This document shows, piece after piece, positions 33,499 through 46,094 of a stretch of 64,000 nt of DNA (positions are counted from its first letter, which is position 1; each line of letters begins with the position of its first letter). This DNA comes from Bradyrhizobium sp. BR 10289 (GTDB lineage Bacteria > Pseudomonadota > Alphaproteobacteria > Rhizobiales > Xanthobacteraceae), in assembly GCF_019455385.1 (NCBI RefSeq), contig NZ_JACOFR010000007.1, positions 1-64,000 on the forward strand, in the 5' to 3' direction. The notes under the pieces were generated by a model. That model did no database searches and had not been told where the DNA came from. It saw only the letters and a list, made by a program, of their open reading frames with translations. A program made the position numbers and the translations under genes.

Positions 33499-33535
33499 GT
33501 TGTATTTACTGATTGTAACTACCACACAATACAAC
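33499..33535. promoter_or_regulatory. Inverted repeat in the avidin promoter region
   Basis: GTTGTATT (33499-33506) and AATACAAC (33528-33535) form an 8-bp dyad with a 21-bp spacer in the AT-rich region just upstream of the avidin gene. On the minus strand a TATAAG-like -10 element lies at about 33498-33493. This could be an operator over the promoter. The rest of 33465-33671 has no gene. Confidence 0.4.
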
Positions 33536-33671
33536 CATCATCAACGGTTTCCGGTCAGCCCGGTTACGGCGCGAGCCGTCCCTGCCGGCGACCGGGTCGA
33601 CTCCTCATCGATTGACCGGCGGCCGGCCGAAGATGTTATCCTCCCGAAAACGACGAACAGGGGGAGACACC

Positions 33672-34634
33672 ATGCTCAATCGACGCAGCGTTCTGCTTGC
33701 CTCTCTTGCCGCCGGAGTAGCCATGACCAGCAAAGCCCACGCCCGCGCGGCGCAGCCCGCGACGCCGGTGAATTTCGACGTTCCGGCTCATGCCTGCGAC
33801 TGCCACACCCACATCCATGGCGATGTCGAAAAGTTTCCGTTCTTCGCCGGCCGCGTCTATACCCCGGAACCGGCGAGCCCTGAGGAAATGGCCGCGCTCC
33901 ACAAGGCGCTGCATATCGAGCGCGTCGTGATCGTGACGCCGAGCGTCTATGGCACCGATAATTCCTCGACGCTGTTCGGCATGAAGGCGCGCGGGGCGAA
34001 CGCGCGCGGGGTCGCCGTGATCGACGACAAGACGAGCGAGGCGCAGCTCGATGCGATGCAGGCGGACGGTTTCCGCGGCATGCGCCTCAACCTCGCGACC
34101 GGCGGCGTCAACGATCCCAATGTCGGCAGGTCGCGCTTCACCGCCGCCGTCGAGCGCATGAAGGCGCGTGGCTGGCACGTCCAGCTCTACACCACGCTGG
34201 CCATGATCTCGGCGATCAAGGACCTCGTCGAGAGCGCGCCGGTGCCCGTCGTGTTCGACCATTTCGGCGGTCTCGAGGCATCGCTCGGTCTGGAGCAGCC
34301 GGGCTTCTCGGATCTCGTCGCGCTGGTGAAATCCGGAAAGGCCTATGTGAAGATCTCCGGGGCCTATCGCTCGTCGAAACTCGCGCCTGACTATCAGGAC
34401 ATGGTCTCCTATGCGCGCGCGTTGATCGCGGCGAACCCGGATCGCATCGTCTGGGGCACCGACTGGCCGCATCCGGATTCGAGCCGCGTCGAGGGGCGTA
34501 AGGCCACCGACATCGCGCCGCTCTACCAGATCGACGACGGTGCCTTGCTCAACCAGCTTCCGGTGTGGGCGCCTGATGCGAATGTGCGCAAGAAGATCCT
34601 GGTCGACAATCCCGCGCAGCTTTACGGGTTCTGA
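33672..34634 (+). CDS. Tat-exported amidohydrolase (Amidohydrolase_2 family)
   Basis: This 320-residue TIM-barrel metal-dependent hydrolase of PF04909 type is related to 2-pyrone-4,6-dicarboxylate lactonase and other small-lactone or dicarboxylate hydrolases. The metal motif CDCHTHIHG is at about residues 44-52, the conserved DHFGG and the final WGTDWPHP loop are present, and the catalytic Asp lies in GTDWPHP. It has a twin-arginine signal (NRRSVLLASLAAG), unusual for this family, which is mostly cytosolic. The start is the ATG at 33672 after GGGGAGA. The substrate is unknown. Confidence 0.88.
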   Translation: MLNRRSVLLASLAAGVAMTSKAHARAAQPATPVNFDVPAHACDCHTHIHGDVEKFPFFAGRVYTPEPASPEEMAALHKALHIERVVIVTPSVYGTDNSSTLFGMKARGANARGVAVIDDKTSEAQLDAMQADGFRGMRLNLATGGVNDPNVGRSRFTAAVERMKARGWHVQLYTTLAMISAIKDLVESAPVPVVFDHFGGLEASLGLEQPGFSDLVALVKSGKAYVKISGAYRSSKLAPDYQDMVSYARALIAANPDRIVWGTDWPHPDSSRVEGRKATDIAPLYQIDDGALLNQLPVWAPDANVRKKILVDNPAQLYGF

Positions 34635-34715
34635 GTCGCGCCACGCGCAATTAGGTTCAACGATGCATGATGCGATTTCACGTCGAGTCGTGGAACCGTT
34701 GTAACGAGGGCACAC

Positions 34716-34748
34716 ATCGTTGCCGCGAGAACACAGCGCGGCAACGAT
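34716..34748. terminator. Strong 12-bp hairpin after the amidohydrolase gene
   Basis: ATCGTTGCCGCG (34716-34727) and CGCGGCAACGAT (34737-34748) form a perfect 12-bp stem with a 9-nt loop, 82 nt past the stop at 34634. No T-run follows, so it may be a non-canonical terminator or a protein-binding dyad. A weaker stem followed by GTTTTTC lies just downstream (34755-34782). No gene is supported in 34635-34857. Confidence 0.5.
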
Positions 34749-34857
34749 TCACATGAACGTGTTCGCACGCGCGTTCGTTTTTCAGCCGTTTGGTTGAAGC
34801 GACAATTCGCGTTCACCGATACGCACGCACACAGATTTCATCTGTTCGTGCGGTCGC

Positions 34858-35484
34858 ATGCCTTTATCGCATTATCTTGCCGCGCTCGTCTCCGGCATGG
34901 GAATTGGTTTCACCGTCGCAGCCCCGATCGGGCCGATGGGCATGTTGTGCATCCAGCGCACATTGGCATCGGGCATGGCCACCGGCCTTGCAACCGGATT
35001 CGGTGCGGCGACCGTGCATCTCACCTACAGCGCTTTAGCGGTTTTGGGACTGGGCACGCTCGCGCAGCCATGGGTCGAGGCGAATGCCGTGGCCTTCGGC
35101 ATCGTCTCGGCGCTGACGCTCTTGTGGTTCGCGATCCGCACGCATCGTTGTTCCATCGTGTTTCAGGACACCGGTGAGATCGACAGGGTGCGGCTGGCGC
35201 GCGCCTATCTCAGCGCCATCGCGCTCGGGCTGACAAATCCGCTGACGGTCATCCTGTTTCTGGCCGCGCTGCATGCGTTCTCGACGCAGGCCGCGGCAGC
35301 ACCGCTCATCGCGGGAGTCTTCGTCGGCTCCGCGGTCTGGTGGATGATGCTCAGCACGATCGTCGCGACCGCACGCGCGCGACTGACGCCCCGGATGCTG
35401 TCGCTGAGCAGCCGGTTCGCGAGCCTGATGCTGCTCGGCCTCGGCACCACGATGCTGCTACGGATCGCGCAGCGGATGCTGTGA
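34858..35484 (+). CDS. LysE-family amino acid exporter
   Basis: This 208-residue inner-membrane protein has six hydrophobic segments and the LysE/RhtB pattern: the N-terminal GFTVAAPIGPMGMLCIQRTL, a second half with LGLTNPLTVILFLAAL, and a C-terminal hydrophobic helix. The family exports basic amino acids, homoserine lactones or similar small molecules using the proton gradient. The start is the ATG at 34858. It is convergent with the RND pump gene, only 9 bp apart, so transcripts may interfere. The substrate cannot be predicted. Confidence 0.9.
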   Translation: MPLSHYLAALVSGMGIGFTVAAPIGPMGMLCIQRTLASGMATGLATGFGAATVHLTYSALAVLGLGTLAQPWVEANAVAFGIVSALTLLWFAIRTHRCSIVFQDTGEIDRVRLARAYLSAIALGLTNPLTVILFLAALHAFSTQAAAAPLIAGVFVGSAVWWMMLSTIVATARARLTPRMLSLSSRFASLMLLGLGTTMLLRIAQRML

Positions 35485-35493
35485 TGGCGACGA

Positions 35494-38610
<3,117 letters not shown>

Positions 38611-38645
38611 TCAGGTCTTCAGTTATCTTGTTCTTGGGTCGCCGA

Positions 38646-39896
38646 TCAGCTGCCGGACGCCGCGCGGTCGATAAACAGGCTGCCCTTGACGACGATCTGC
38701 TCACCGGGCTTCAGATTGCTGGTGACCTCGACGAGGTTGCCGTTGATGAGCCCGGTCTTGATCTCGCGCAGCTCGACGGACTTGTCCTCGCGCGCGACCC
38801 AGAGGCGGACCTTGTCGGCTTCATAGATCAAGGCCTGCTTCGGGACCGCCGGCGCGGCGCGGTCGCCGGCCGAGTAGATCGTGACGTTGGCGAACATCTC
38901 CGGCTTGAGCAGGCCATCCTTGTTGTCGATGGTGGCGCGCACCAGCAGACGGCGGGTGCTCGGATCGATCGCGGCGGCAACGTAGTTGATCTTGGCGGTG
39001 AGCGGGCGGCCCGGCAGCGCCATCACGTTGACGGTGATGTCCTGCCCGACGCAAACCGCGGCCGCATCGCTCTCGCGCACGAAGGCGGTGAGCCAGACCG
39101 TGGAGAGGTCGCCGACCACGAAGACCGGATCGCTGGCGCCCGCGCTCACATACTGGCCGGGGCCGATCTTGCGCTGCACGACGGTGCCGGCGATAGGCGA
39201 GTAGATCGTGATCTCCCGATCGATCACGCCCTTGTCCTGGAACGCCTTGATGGTCTCATCGGTGAAGCCGAGGATGCGCAGCTTGTTGCGTGCCGCCTCC
39301 AGCGCGGTCACCGAGGAGCGCATGTCGTTCTGCGCCTGGACCTGGGTCGCTTCCGCCTGCTGATAGTCCTTCAGCGGAATGGCATGGCCCTCATAGAGAT
39401 CCTTGGCACGCTTGAACTGGATGTCGGCCAGATCGATCGCCGACTTCGCCTTGTTCTGCGCGGTCATCGCCGCGATGAAATCGTTCTGGGCCTGCACGGT
39501 GTCGGCGGCCTCGATCGTGAACAGCGGTTGACCCTGCTTCAGGGTCTCGCCCGGCTTGGCGAGCAGCTTGGTGACGCGGCCCGCATAGGGCGAGAACACC
39601 GGCGTCGAGCGGTCCTCGTCGACCGCGACCTTGCCTTCGGTGACATATTCGGCCCGGAAGGTCTTGGCCTTGACCGGCTCGATCGTCAGCGTCGCCCATT
39701 CGGACGGCGTCGGCGTGAAGTTCTGCGCATTCCTGCGCGACTGGCTGGAGATCTCGGAGTGGCTTTTGTCCTTGGCCGTGCTCCCCGCATAGAAAAAGCC
39801 ATAGGCGCCGGCGCCGACAAGTGCCAGTAAAACTACGGATGTGATCATCCGTTGTTTTGTAAACACCTGCAAACGCTTGGTATTTTCAACTACCAT
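38646..39896 (-). CDS. RND periplasmic adaptor protein (CzcB/CusB family)
   Basis: This 416-residue membrane-fusion protein has an N-terminal membrane anchor (residues about 18-36), a split barrel-sandwich hybrid domain (YVTEGKVAVDEDRSTPVFSP..GRVTKLLAKPGETLKQGQPL, key parts; later ITIYSPIAGTVVQ), an alpha-helical hairpin (QNDFIAAMTAQNKAKSAIDL...) and a beta-barrel domain (VGDLSTVWLTAFVRESDAAA). The extended anchor and missing His/Met-rich metal-binding segment differ from classic CusB. It is the first gene of a two-gene operon with the RND pump. About 145 bp of AT-rich promoter precedes it. Confidence 0.9.
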   Translation of the reverse strand: MVVENTKRLQVFTKQRMITSVVLLALVGAGAYGFFYAGSTAKDKSHSEISSQSRRNAQNFTPTPSEWATLTIEPVKAKTFRAEYVTEGKVAVDEDRSTPVFSPYAGRVTKLLAKPGETLKQGQPLFTIEAADTVQAQNDFIAAMTAQNKAKSAIDLADIQFKRAKDLYEGHAIPLKDYQQAEATQVQAQNDMRSSVTALEAARNKLRILGFTDETIKAFQDKGVIDREITIYSPIAGTVVQRKIGPGQYVSAGASDPVFVVGDLSTVWLTAFVRESDAAAVCVGQDITVNVMALPGRPLTAKINYVAAAIDPSTRRLLVRATIDNKDGLLKPEMFANVTIYSAGDRAAPAVPKQALIYEADKVRLWVAREDKSVELREIKTGLINGNLVEVTSNLKPGEQIVVKGSLFIDRAASGS

Positions 39897-40041
39897 GGGG
39901 CCCGGTCGTATCTGCGACGATCTCGGCAGACGCCTGCCTTGTCGGTCGCGCTAATAGTGCCGAATTAGGATTTCAAACAACCTAAAAAACGCTTCGCACC
40001 TTTCGAACTGCGTTAAAATTCTGCGACGCGTCAGCTTCACG

Positions 40042-41442
40042 TCAGTTTCGCGCCGGCCATGTCGCGGGATGACTGCCGAGTGGCATCGCCGGACGGCGCC
40101 ACCCTGCCGGCGTCTTCGACAACAACGCCGAATGCTGCACCGCCTTCAATGTGCCGAAACCAGATGACACGCTTTCGATGAACGCAGCATGTACGGCTTC
40201 CCCCGTAAGATCCGGGGTGGTCAGCCCGCCATCGAGCCGGCCGAGATTCCACAGCCAGCGCCCGGTCTGGGCCAGCGACACGCGCACATGCCAGCTGCCG
40301 CCTTCCCTCGCCTGGCGCGCCTTGGCCATCATCGCGCCGAACGCCATCAGATAGCCGGTGGCGTGGTCGAGCATCTGCGCCGGCAACTCCTTGGGCCCAT
40401 CAATGCCGGCGGCCTTTCCTTCCGCGTGGTTGAAGCCCGTCGCGGTCTGCACCAGCGAGTCGAAGCCGCGCCGCTCGGCCCAGGGACCGGTATGGCCATA
40501 GGCCGACAGCGTCACGTAGATGATGCCGGGATTGATGGTCGCGGCCTCCTCGGGCGAGAAGCCGAGGGCCGCAAGCGCACGCGGGCGATAGCCTTGCGAG
40601 AAAATGTCGGCGTCCTTCAGAAGCTCGCGCAGCTGCGCGCGGCCAGTCTCTGTCTTCAGCTCGACGAAGGTGGTGAGCTTGCCGCGGCCGGTGTCGATGG
40701 TGAGCCAGGGAATGGCGGGGAGATCGGGCCCCGACACCAGCAGCACGTCCGCACCGTGCGCGGCGAGCGTGCGGCCGGCTACGGGTCCTGCGATGACGCG
40801 GGAGAGATCGAGCACGCGCAGGCCGGCGAGCGGGCGATCGCCTCGAGGCCACGGCTTCGGATCGGCATCGCCGATCTTCTCGATCGCGACCAGCGGCAGC
40901 CCGGCGAGCGCACGCGCCTGCGGCAGCGCCGACCATTCGTCGTGGCTGCGCATCAGCGCAACGACGCCGCCTGCGGCATAGGCCGCGGTCTCGAAGTCCT
41001 CGCCCTTCCACTGCATCAGTGCAGCCTGCACCGTCTCGCGCTCCGGCGCGCAGGCCAGCACCTTGCAGACGGCGTTGCGATGGTGCGGAAAATTGGTGTG
41101 GCAGCGGACGAAACGATCGTCGCCGGTCTTGTAGACGCCGGCGATTGCGTCCCACGCGGGAGGCGGCGGCTTGTCGTCGAGGCGGAGATAACGCTCGGAG
41201 CGGCATTCGGCGACGGCGTGGCGCATGTCGACGGTGACGTCCTGCGCCTCGCCGCTGCGCATTCGCCAGATCTCGGCGGCGGCCATGCCTGCAGCTGCGA
41301 TCGTCGTTTGGCCAGCGACGGCGACACGGAACGAGGACGGGATCTGCGGCTCTTCTCCGGTCAGCCGCACGCGTGCGAGCGCGGCCGGGTCACCGCCGAC
41401 AGAGGTCCACATATCCTTGAGAATATCGGAGGGGCTTTGCAT
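40042..41442 (-). CDS. Family III CoA-transferase (CaiB/BaiF)
   Basis: This 466-residue enzyme of the CoA-transferase III family moves CoA between carboxylic acids via aspartyl-CoA. The family core LRVLDLSRVIAGPVAGRTLA, the loop DTGRGKLTTFVELK, the turn FSQGYRPRALAALGFS and YGHTGPWAERRGFDSLVQ are present. The N-terminal 200 residues look like a second, decayed CoA-transferase-like half, longer than usual. No neighbouring gene gives a pathway. It lies upstream of the RND operon on the same strand, separated by 145 bp. Confidence 0.88.
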   Translation of the reverse strand: MQSPSDILKDMWTSVGGDPAALARVRLTGEEPQIPSSFRVAVAGQTTIAAAGMAAAEIWRMRSGEAQDVTVDMRHAVAECRSERYLRLDDKPPPPAWDAIAGVYKTGDDRFVRCHTNFPHHRNAVCKVLACAPERETVQAALMQWKGEDFETAAYAAGGVVALMRSHDEWSALPQARALAGLPLVAIEKIGDADPKPWPRGDRPLAGLRVLDLSRVIAGPVAGRTLAAHGADVLLVSGPDLPAIPWLTIDTGRGKLTTFVELKTETGRAQLRELLKDADIFSQGYRPRALAALGFSPEEAATINPGIIYVTLSAYGHTGPWAERRGFDSLVQTATGFNHAEGKAAGIDGPKELPAQMLDHATGYLMAFGAMMAKARQAREGGSWHVRVSLAQTGRWLWNLGRLDGGLTTPDLTGEAVHAAFIESVSSGFGTLKAVQHSALLSKTPAGWRRPAMPLGSHPATWPARN

Positions 41443-41500
41443 GGCCGCTTGTCTCCCTTAGTTTTTCTGCCGACCTCCATTAGCACATAAAGGAAGGGCA

Positions 41501-41788
41501 ATGGCCGCCATCGATCCCCTCACCGCAGGCGCCGTGTTCGTCGCAACGGCGGCCACCGACGCGGTCTATGTGATGTTCACCTCGGCCGTCGTCGCGCGCA
41601 AGCGCGTGCCCGCCGCGACCTGGAGCGCGATCTGGTATCTGCTCTCCTCCTACGCGGTGATCAGCTACACCGAAAACGCCTTCTATGTCGCTTTCGCGGC
41701 GATCGGCTCCTGGGTCGGCGCCTATGCCTCGCTGACCTTCCTGCACCGCCCGCCCGGCGGCCCGCCGGTGGGCGCCGCGCCGGAATGA
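41501..41788 (+). CDS. Small membrane protein of unknown function
   Basis: This 95-residue protein has three hydrophobic segments (residues 8-30, 40-60 and 62-80) and a Pro/Gly-rich tail (RPPGGPPVGAAPE). A short positively charged turn KRVPAATWS separates the first two. I recognise no family for certain; it resembles small DUF-type inner-membrane proteins. It is divergent from the CoA-transferase gene, with 58 bp between. A palindromic repeat follows immediately. Confidence 0.7.
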   Translation: MAAIDPLTAGAVFVATAATDAVYVMFTSAVVARKRVPAATWSAIWYLLSSYAVISYTENAFYVAFAAIGSWVGAYASLTFLHRPPGGPPVGAAPE

Positions 41789-41805
41789 GGTGGGGCTCTC
41801 TCCAC

Positions 41806-41842
41806 GTCATTGCGAGGAGGCTTCGCTTTCGCTCGCAATGAC
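41806..41842. repeat. Short palindromic repeat, family C copy 1
   Basis: GTCATTGCGAG (41806-41816) and CTCGCAATGAC (41832-41842) are perfect 11-bp inverted arms around a 15-nt loop. The same core occurs at 59941-59966. It lies between convergent genes and could act as a bidirectional terminator-like hairpin. Confidence 0.75.
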
Positions 41843-41883
41843 AGCTGAATGAGACTACGCGGATTTTGATCAGGATCCGAAGG

Positions 41884-42603
41884 CTAAGACCCCAGCGACA
41901 CCGATGCGCGTTTTCGTCGCCTGCTGATCAGCCAGGTCATCCACCTGATGATCCAGTCCGGAGCGTTTAGATGGCGCAATGTTTTGATTTGTCCGTCCTC
42001 TTCGCGCGTACGGAAGCTTGCATCGGCAAAATAGCCGTCGTGATCCGCAGCACACCACTCCAACGTACGCGCGATCTCATCCCGAAGCACCTCGGTGTTC
42101 GGCAATTTGCCGAGGAAGCGCAACTCCTGGCGAAGGCAGATCGCTTCGATCCGGATACGCATCGCCTCGACATAAGAGATTCCCCAGCCTTCGAGGCGCG
42201 CGTGGGTTGCTTCATGGATAAAGGTAGACGCGATCTGCTCCAAGGTCGTCGTGTCTCCGAGAATGTAGCGCTCGTCGACCACGCAAGCGTTCATCGACCG
42301 ATCATAGTGTGCTTGGGCGCTGGGGAGCAGAGTCACCCATATCCGGTCGAGATCGCGCGTGATCCGGGTATAGCCGAGCCGGTCGTAGCGCTTGATGAGC
42401 TGGAGAGCTTCTTCCACGCGGCGTAGCGCCGAATGGGGCTTGCCTTCGAACGATCCGACCCAAAGTCCATCGATTGTACTGCCTTTGGACAACCAGAGAG
42501 CCAGCCTGTCGATACAAGCCGGCTGCCGATCCAACTTCACGGCAACGGCGAGGCCACGCGACCGTTGCAACGATTCTGGCTGCCGCAAGAAGTCCCCCGC
42601 CAT
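41884..42603 (-). CDS. Zincin-like protein with HExxH motif, unknown family
   Basis: This protein of about 239 residues contains a metalloprotease-like signature STFIHEATHARLEGWG, in which HEATH is HExxH, followed about 16 residues later by RIEAICLRQE, which offers a third ligand Glu. The remaining sequence is helical with no signal peptide or transmembrane segment. I do not recognise the family. It may be a small cytosolic metalloprotease or an HExxH protein used for another purpose. The start is ATG 42603; a TTG lies 6 nt further out. It stands alone on the minus strand between two unrelated genes. Confidence 0.7.
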   Translation of the reverse strand: MAGDFLRQPESLQRSRGLAVAVKLDRQPACIDRLALWLSKGSTIDGLWVGSFEGKPHSALRRVEEALQLIKRYDRLGYTRITRDLDRIWVTLLPSAQAHYDRSMNACVVDERYILGDTTTLEQIASTFIHEATHARLEGWGISYVEAMRIRIEAICLRQELRFLGKLPNTEVLRDEIARTLEWCAADHDGYFADASFRTREEDGQIKTLRHLNAPDWIIRWMTWLISRRRKRASVSLGS

Positions 42604-42710
42604 GTCCAAATCGAATTAAGCGAACCATATCGACCACTCTCTTTCAGGTTGTTTAGGGGCTTGATTCAAATTGTCTCGGTCGCAAGGGAAACTGTCCGGC
42701 GAAGCGATCT

Positions 42711-45700
42711 TCAATGAAAATCCCTTGACGGCGGCAGGATGCGGACGTTGCGGGGGTGGCGGATTTTTTGCGCGGGCATGTCCCCGAGAGTGCGGCGATC
42801 TTCGTTGAGCGGCTCGACCACGGTGGCACCCGCCGGCACCGGAGGCGTGCGGCTCAGCGCATCATTGGCAAGGCCGACCAGATCGTGCGAGCGGTCGATA
42901 ATGCGCTGGGCGATCAGATGCGTGACCTTCTCCGGGCTGCTCTGGATATAGCCCTGAACCTCGATGAGGCGCGCGCCCATCACCTCCTTGCGGTACTGCT
43001 CCATCACCTTGGGCCACACCACGACATTGGCGATGCCGGTTTCGTCCTCCAGCGTCATGAACACCACGCCGCTGGCACTGCCCGGCCGCTGCCGCACCAG
43101 CACCACGCCGGCGCAGCGGACGCGGCGCCGCTCGTTCTCGTGGCTGATCTCCTTGCAGGCGACGATCCGCTCGCGCGAAAACATCGCGCGCAAGAACTCC
43201 ATCGGATGCCCCTTCAGCGACAGGCGGATGGTCTGGTAGTCCGCGACCACCTGTTCGGAACGCGGCATCACTGGCAGCGGCTTGGCGTGCTCGTCGGGCT
43301 GCTCGCGCGCGGTCGCCGCCTCGAACAGCGGCAGCGCGACGTCATCGGGCAGCCGCCGCACCTGCCACAGCGCCTCGCGGCGGTCGAGCCCGAGCGAGCG
43401 AAACGCGTCGGCATCTGCGAGCAGGATCAGCGCGCGCTTGGGCAGACCGGTGTCGCGGGCGAAATCTTCAAGCGAGGTGAACGGGCGGCGGTAGCGGGCC
43501 TTGATGATGCGATCGGCCCAGTCTTCCTGGGTAACGTATGTCTTGCCTTGTCGCTCCGCCTGCTGCTTCTTGAGTTCCTCCTCATCCGGATCGAGCCAAT
43601 GGAAACCGTCGATCTGGCGGAAGCCCAAACGTACATCGCAATATTCGTTACCGTTATCTTCCAGAGTATTCTGCGCAAAGCTGTGCGTGACATCGATATC
43701 GAGAACCTTGACCCTATTCTTGATCGCATCACCGACGATCTGCGCCGGCGCATAAAAGCCCATCGGCTGCGAGTTCAACAGGCCGCAGCAGAAGGCGTCG
43801 GGATGATGGTATTTCAGCCAGGACGAGATGTAGACGAGCTGGGCGAAGCTCGCGGCATGGCTCTCGGGAAAGCCGTAGGAGCCAAAGCCCTTGATCTGAT
43901 CGAAGCAGCTTCGAGCGAAATTCGGATCATAGCCGCGCGCGACCATGTTGCCGATCAGCTTCTCCTCGTATTGGCCGATGGTGCCGACATTGCGGAAGGT
44001 CGCCATCGAGCGGCGCAAGCCGTTGGCCTCCTCGGAAGTGAACTTTGCCGCCTCGATCGCGATGCGCATCGCCTGTTCCTGGAATAGCGGCACGCCCAAC
44101 GTTTTGTTCAGCACATTGTAAAGCTCGTTTTTGTCTCCTTGATCCGGTGCCGGAGACGGATAGCTCACCTTCTCCAGACCGTTCCGCCGCCGCAGATACG
44201 GATGCACCATGTCACCCTGGATCGGGCCCGGCCGCACGATCGCAACTTCGATGACGAGATCGTAAAACGTCCGCGGCTTCAGGCGTGGCAGCATGTTCAT
44301 CTGGGCCCGGCTCTCCACCTGGAAAACGCCGAGCGACTCGCCCCGCTGCAGCATTTGGTAGACCTCGTCGTCATCCTCCCCCTGAATATCGGACAGAACG
44401 TAACGCTTGCCCTTGTGGTCCGCGATCAGATCAAAGCATTTCCTGATGCAAGTCAGCATGCCCAGCGCGAGCACGTCGACCTTCATCATGCTCAGCGCAT
44501 CGACGTCGTCCTTGTCCCATTCGATGAAGGTGCGGTCGTCCATCGCGGCATTGCCGATCGGCACATAGGTGTCGAGCCGGTCCTGCGTCAGCACATAGCC
44601 GCCGACATGCTGGGAGAGATGACGCGGGAATTCGATCAATTCGGTCGCAAGCTCGACCGCGAGGTTGATCATGGGATTTTTGGGATCGAGCCCGGCCTGC
44701 CGGACCTGCATCTCATTGAGGCCACTGCCCCAGCTGCCCCACACGGTGTCGGCGAGCGCGGCGGTGACGTCCTCGGTCAGGCCGAGCGCCTTGCCGACGT
44801 CGCGGATGGCGCTGCGCGGGCGGTAGTGGATGACGGTCGCGATGATCGCGGCGCGGTGACGGCCATAGCGGCGATAGACATATTGCATCACCTCCTCGCG
44901 CCGGGAGTGCTCGAAATCGACGTCGATGTCGGGCGGCTCCAGCCGCTCCTTGGAGATGAAGCGTTCGAACAGCAGATCGACCTTGGTCGGGTCGACCGAG
45001 GTGATGCCGAGCACGTAGCAGACCGCCGAATTCGCCGCCGATCCCCGTCCCTGACACAGAATGTTCTGGCTGCGGGCGTAATGGACGATGTCGTGCACGG
45101 TGAGGAAGTAATGCGCGTATTTCAGCTCGGCGATCAGCGCGAGTTCCTTCTTCAGGGTGGCGCGCAGCTTTTCATCAATGTTATCGATGCCGCCGAAATA
45201 TTTATCGACGCCCGCCCAGGTCAGATCCTCCAGATGCCCCTGCGCGGTCTTGCCCGGCGGCACCGGCTCGTCCGGATATTGATATTTGAGCTGGTCGAGC
45301 GTGAAATCGATCCTGTCCGCAAAGCGCAACGTCTGTGCGATCGCGTCGGGAAAATCGCGGAACAGCCGGGCCATCTCGCGGGGCGTTTTCAAAAACCGCT
45401 CGGCATTGGCTTCGAGCTTCCGCCCGACCGCCTCGATCGTGGTCTTTTCCCGGATGCAGGTCAGCACATCCTGCAGCGGACGGCGGCCGGGATCGTGATA
45501 GAGCACTTCGTTGGTCGCGAGCAGCGGCACTTTTGCTGTTGCGGCGAGATCGTCGAGCCGCGCCAGGCGGCGGCGATCGTCGCCGCGATAGACGAGGCTC
45601 GCCGCTAGCCATACGCCCTCGGCGCGGCTCGCTTTCAGCTTTGCAAGAATATCCAGTGCCTGCGCGGGATCGAAACGATGCGGCAGCGTCAGGATCAGGA

Positions 45701-46094
45701 GCTGGCCTTCCGAAAATTCCAGAAGATCGGCGAAGCTGAGACGGCATTCGCCCTTCTCGATCCGCGTGATGTCGTCGCCGCGCTTGCCCCTTGTGAGAAG
45801 CTGGCACAACCGGCCATAGGCGGCGCGGTCGCGCGGATAGACAAAAATATCGGGCGTGCCGTCGATGAAGACGATGCGGGCGCCGATCAAGAGCTTCGGC
45901 TTGTGCAGCACCTTGTCATTATCCAGCTCCTTCCAGGCGCGCACCACGCCGGCGAGCGTGTTGTAATCGGCAATGCCGATCACGGGAATGCCGAGCCTGC
46001 TCGCCTGATGCACATAGGCGCGCGGATCCGAGCCGCCGCGCAGGAAAGAGAAGTTGGTGGTGATGCCGATCTCGGCATAGGCGGGCGCACTCAT
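42711..46094 (-). CDS. dnaE2: Error-prone DNA polymerase III alpha-like subunit (ImuC/DnaE2)
   Basis: This 1127-residue C-family polymerase is the catalytic core of the alphaproteobacterial mutasome for translesion synthesis. The DnaE2 N-terminus AYAEIGITTNFSFLRGGSD begins the PHP domain, the palm has PDIDVDFEHSRREEVMQYVY with catalytic Asp residues, and helix-hairpin-helix and OB-fold regions follow, with no tau-binding domain. I chose the ATG at 46094; the frame is open to 46259, but that part is antisense-like. It overlaps the imuB stop by 4 nt (ATGA), so imuA-imuB-dnaE2 are translated together under SOS control. Confidence 0.95.
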   Translation of the reverse strand: MSAPAYAEIGITTNFSFLRGGSDPRAYVHQASRLGIPVIGIADYNTLAGVVRAWKELDNDKVLHKPKLLIGARIVFIDGTPDIFVYPRDRAAYGRLCQLLTRGKRGDDITRIEKGECRLSFADLLEFSEGQLLILTLPHRFDPAQALDILAKLKASRAEGVWLAASLVYRGDDRRRLARLDDLAATAKVPLLATNEVLYHDPGRRPLQDVLTCIREKTTIEAVGRKLEANAERFLKTPREMARLFRDFPDAIAQTLRFADRIDFTLDQLKYQYPDEPVPPGKTAQGHLEDLTWAGVDKYFGGIDNIDEKLRATLKKELALIAELKYAHYFLTVHDIVHYARSQNILCQGRGSAANSAVCYVLGITSVDPTKVDLLFERFISKERLEPPDIDVDFEHSRREEVMQYVYRRYGRHRAAIIATVIHYRPRSAIRDVGKALGLTEDVTAALADTVWGSWGSGLNEMQVRQAGLDPKNPMINLAVELATELIEFPRHLSQHVGGYVLTQDRLDTYVPIGNAAMDDRTFIEWDKDDVDALSMMKVDVLALGMLTCIRKCFDLIADHKGKRYVLSDIQGEDDDEVYQMLQRGESLGVFQVESRAQMNMLPRLKPRTFYDLVIEVAIVRPGPIQGDMVHPYLRRRNGLEKVSYPSPAPDQGDKNELYNVLNKTLGVPLFQEQAMRIAIEAAKFTSEEANGLRRSMATFRNVGTIGQYEEKLIGNMVARGYDPNFARSCFDQIKGFGSYGFPESHAASFAQLVYISSWLKYHHPDAFCCGLLNSQPMGFYAPAQIVGDAIKNRVKVLDIDVTHSFAQNTLEDNGNEYCDVRLGFRQIDGFHWLDPDEEELKKQQAERQGKTYVTQEDWADRIIKARYRRPFTSLEDFARDTGLPKRALILLADADAFRSLGLDRREALWQVRRLPDDVALPLFEAATAREQPDEHAKPLPVMPRSEQVVADYQTIRLSLKGHPMEFLRAMFSRERIVACKEISHENERRRVRCAGVVLVRQRPGSASGVVFMTLEDETGIANVVVWPKVMEQYRKEVMGARLIEVQGYIQSSPEKVTHLIAQRIIDRSHDLVGLANDALSRTPPVPAGATVVEPLNEDRRTLGDMPAQKIRHPRNVRILPPSRDFH

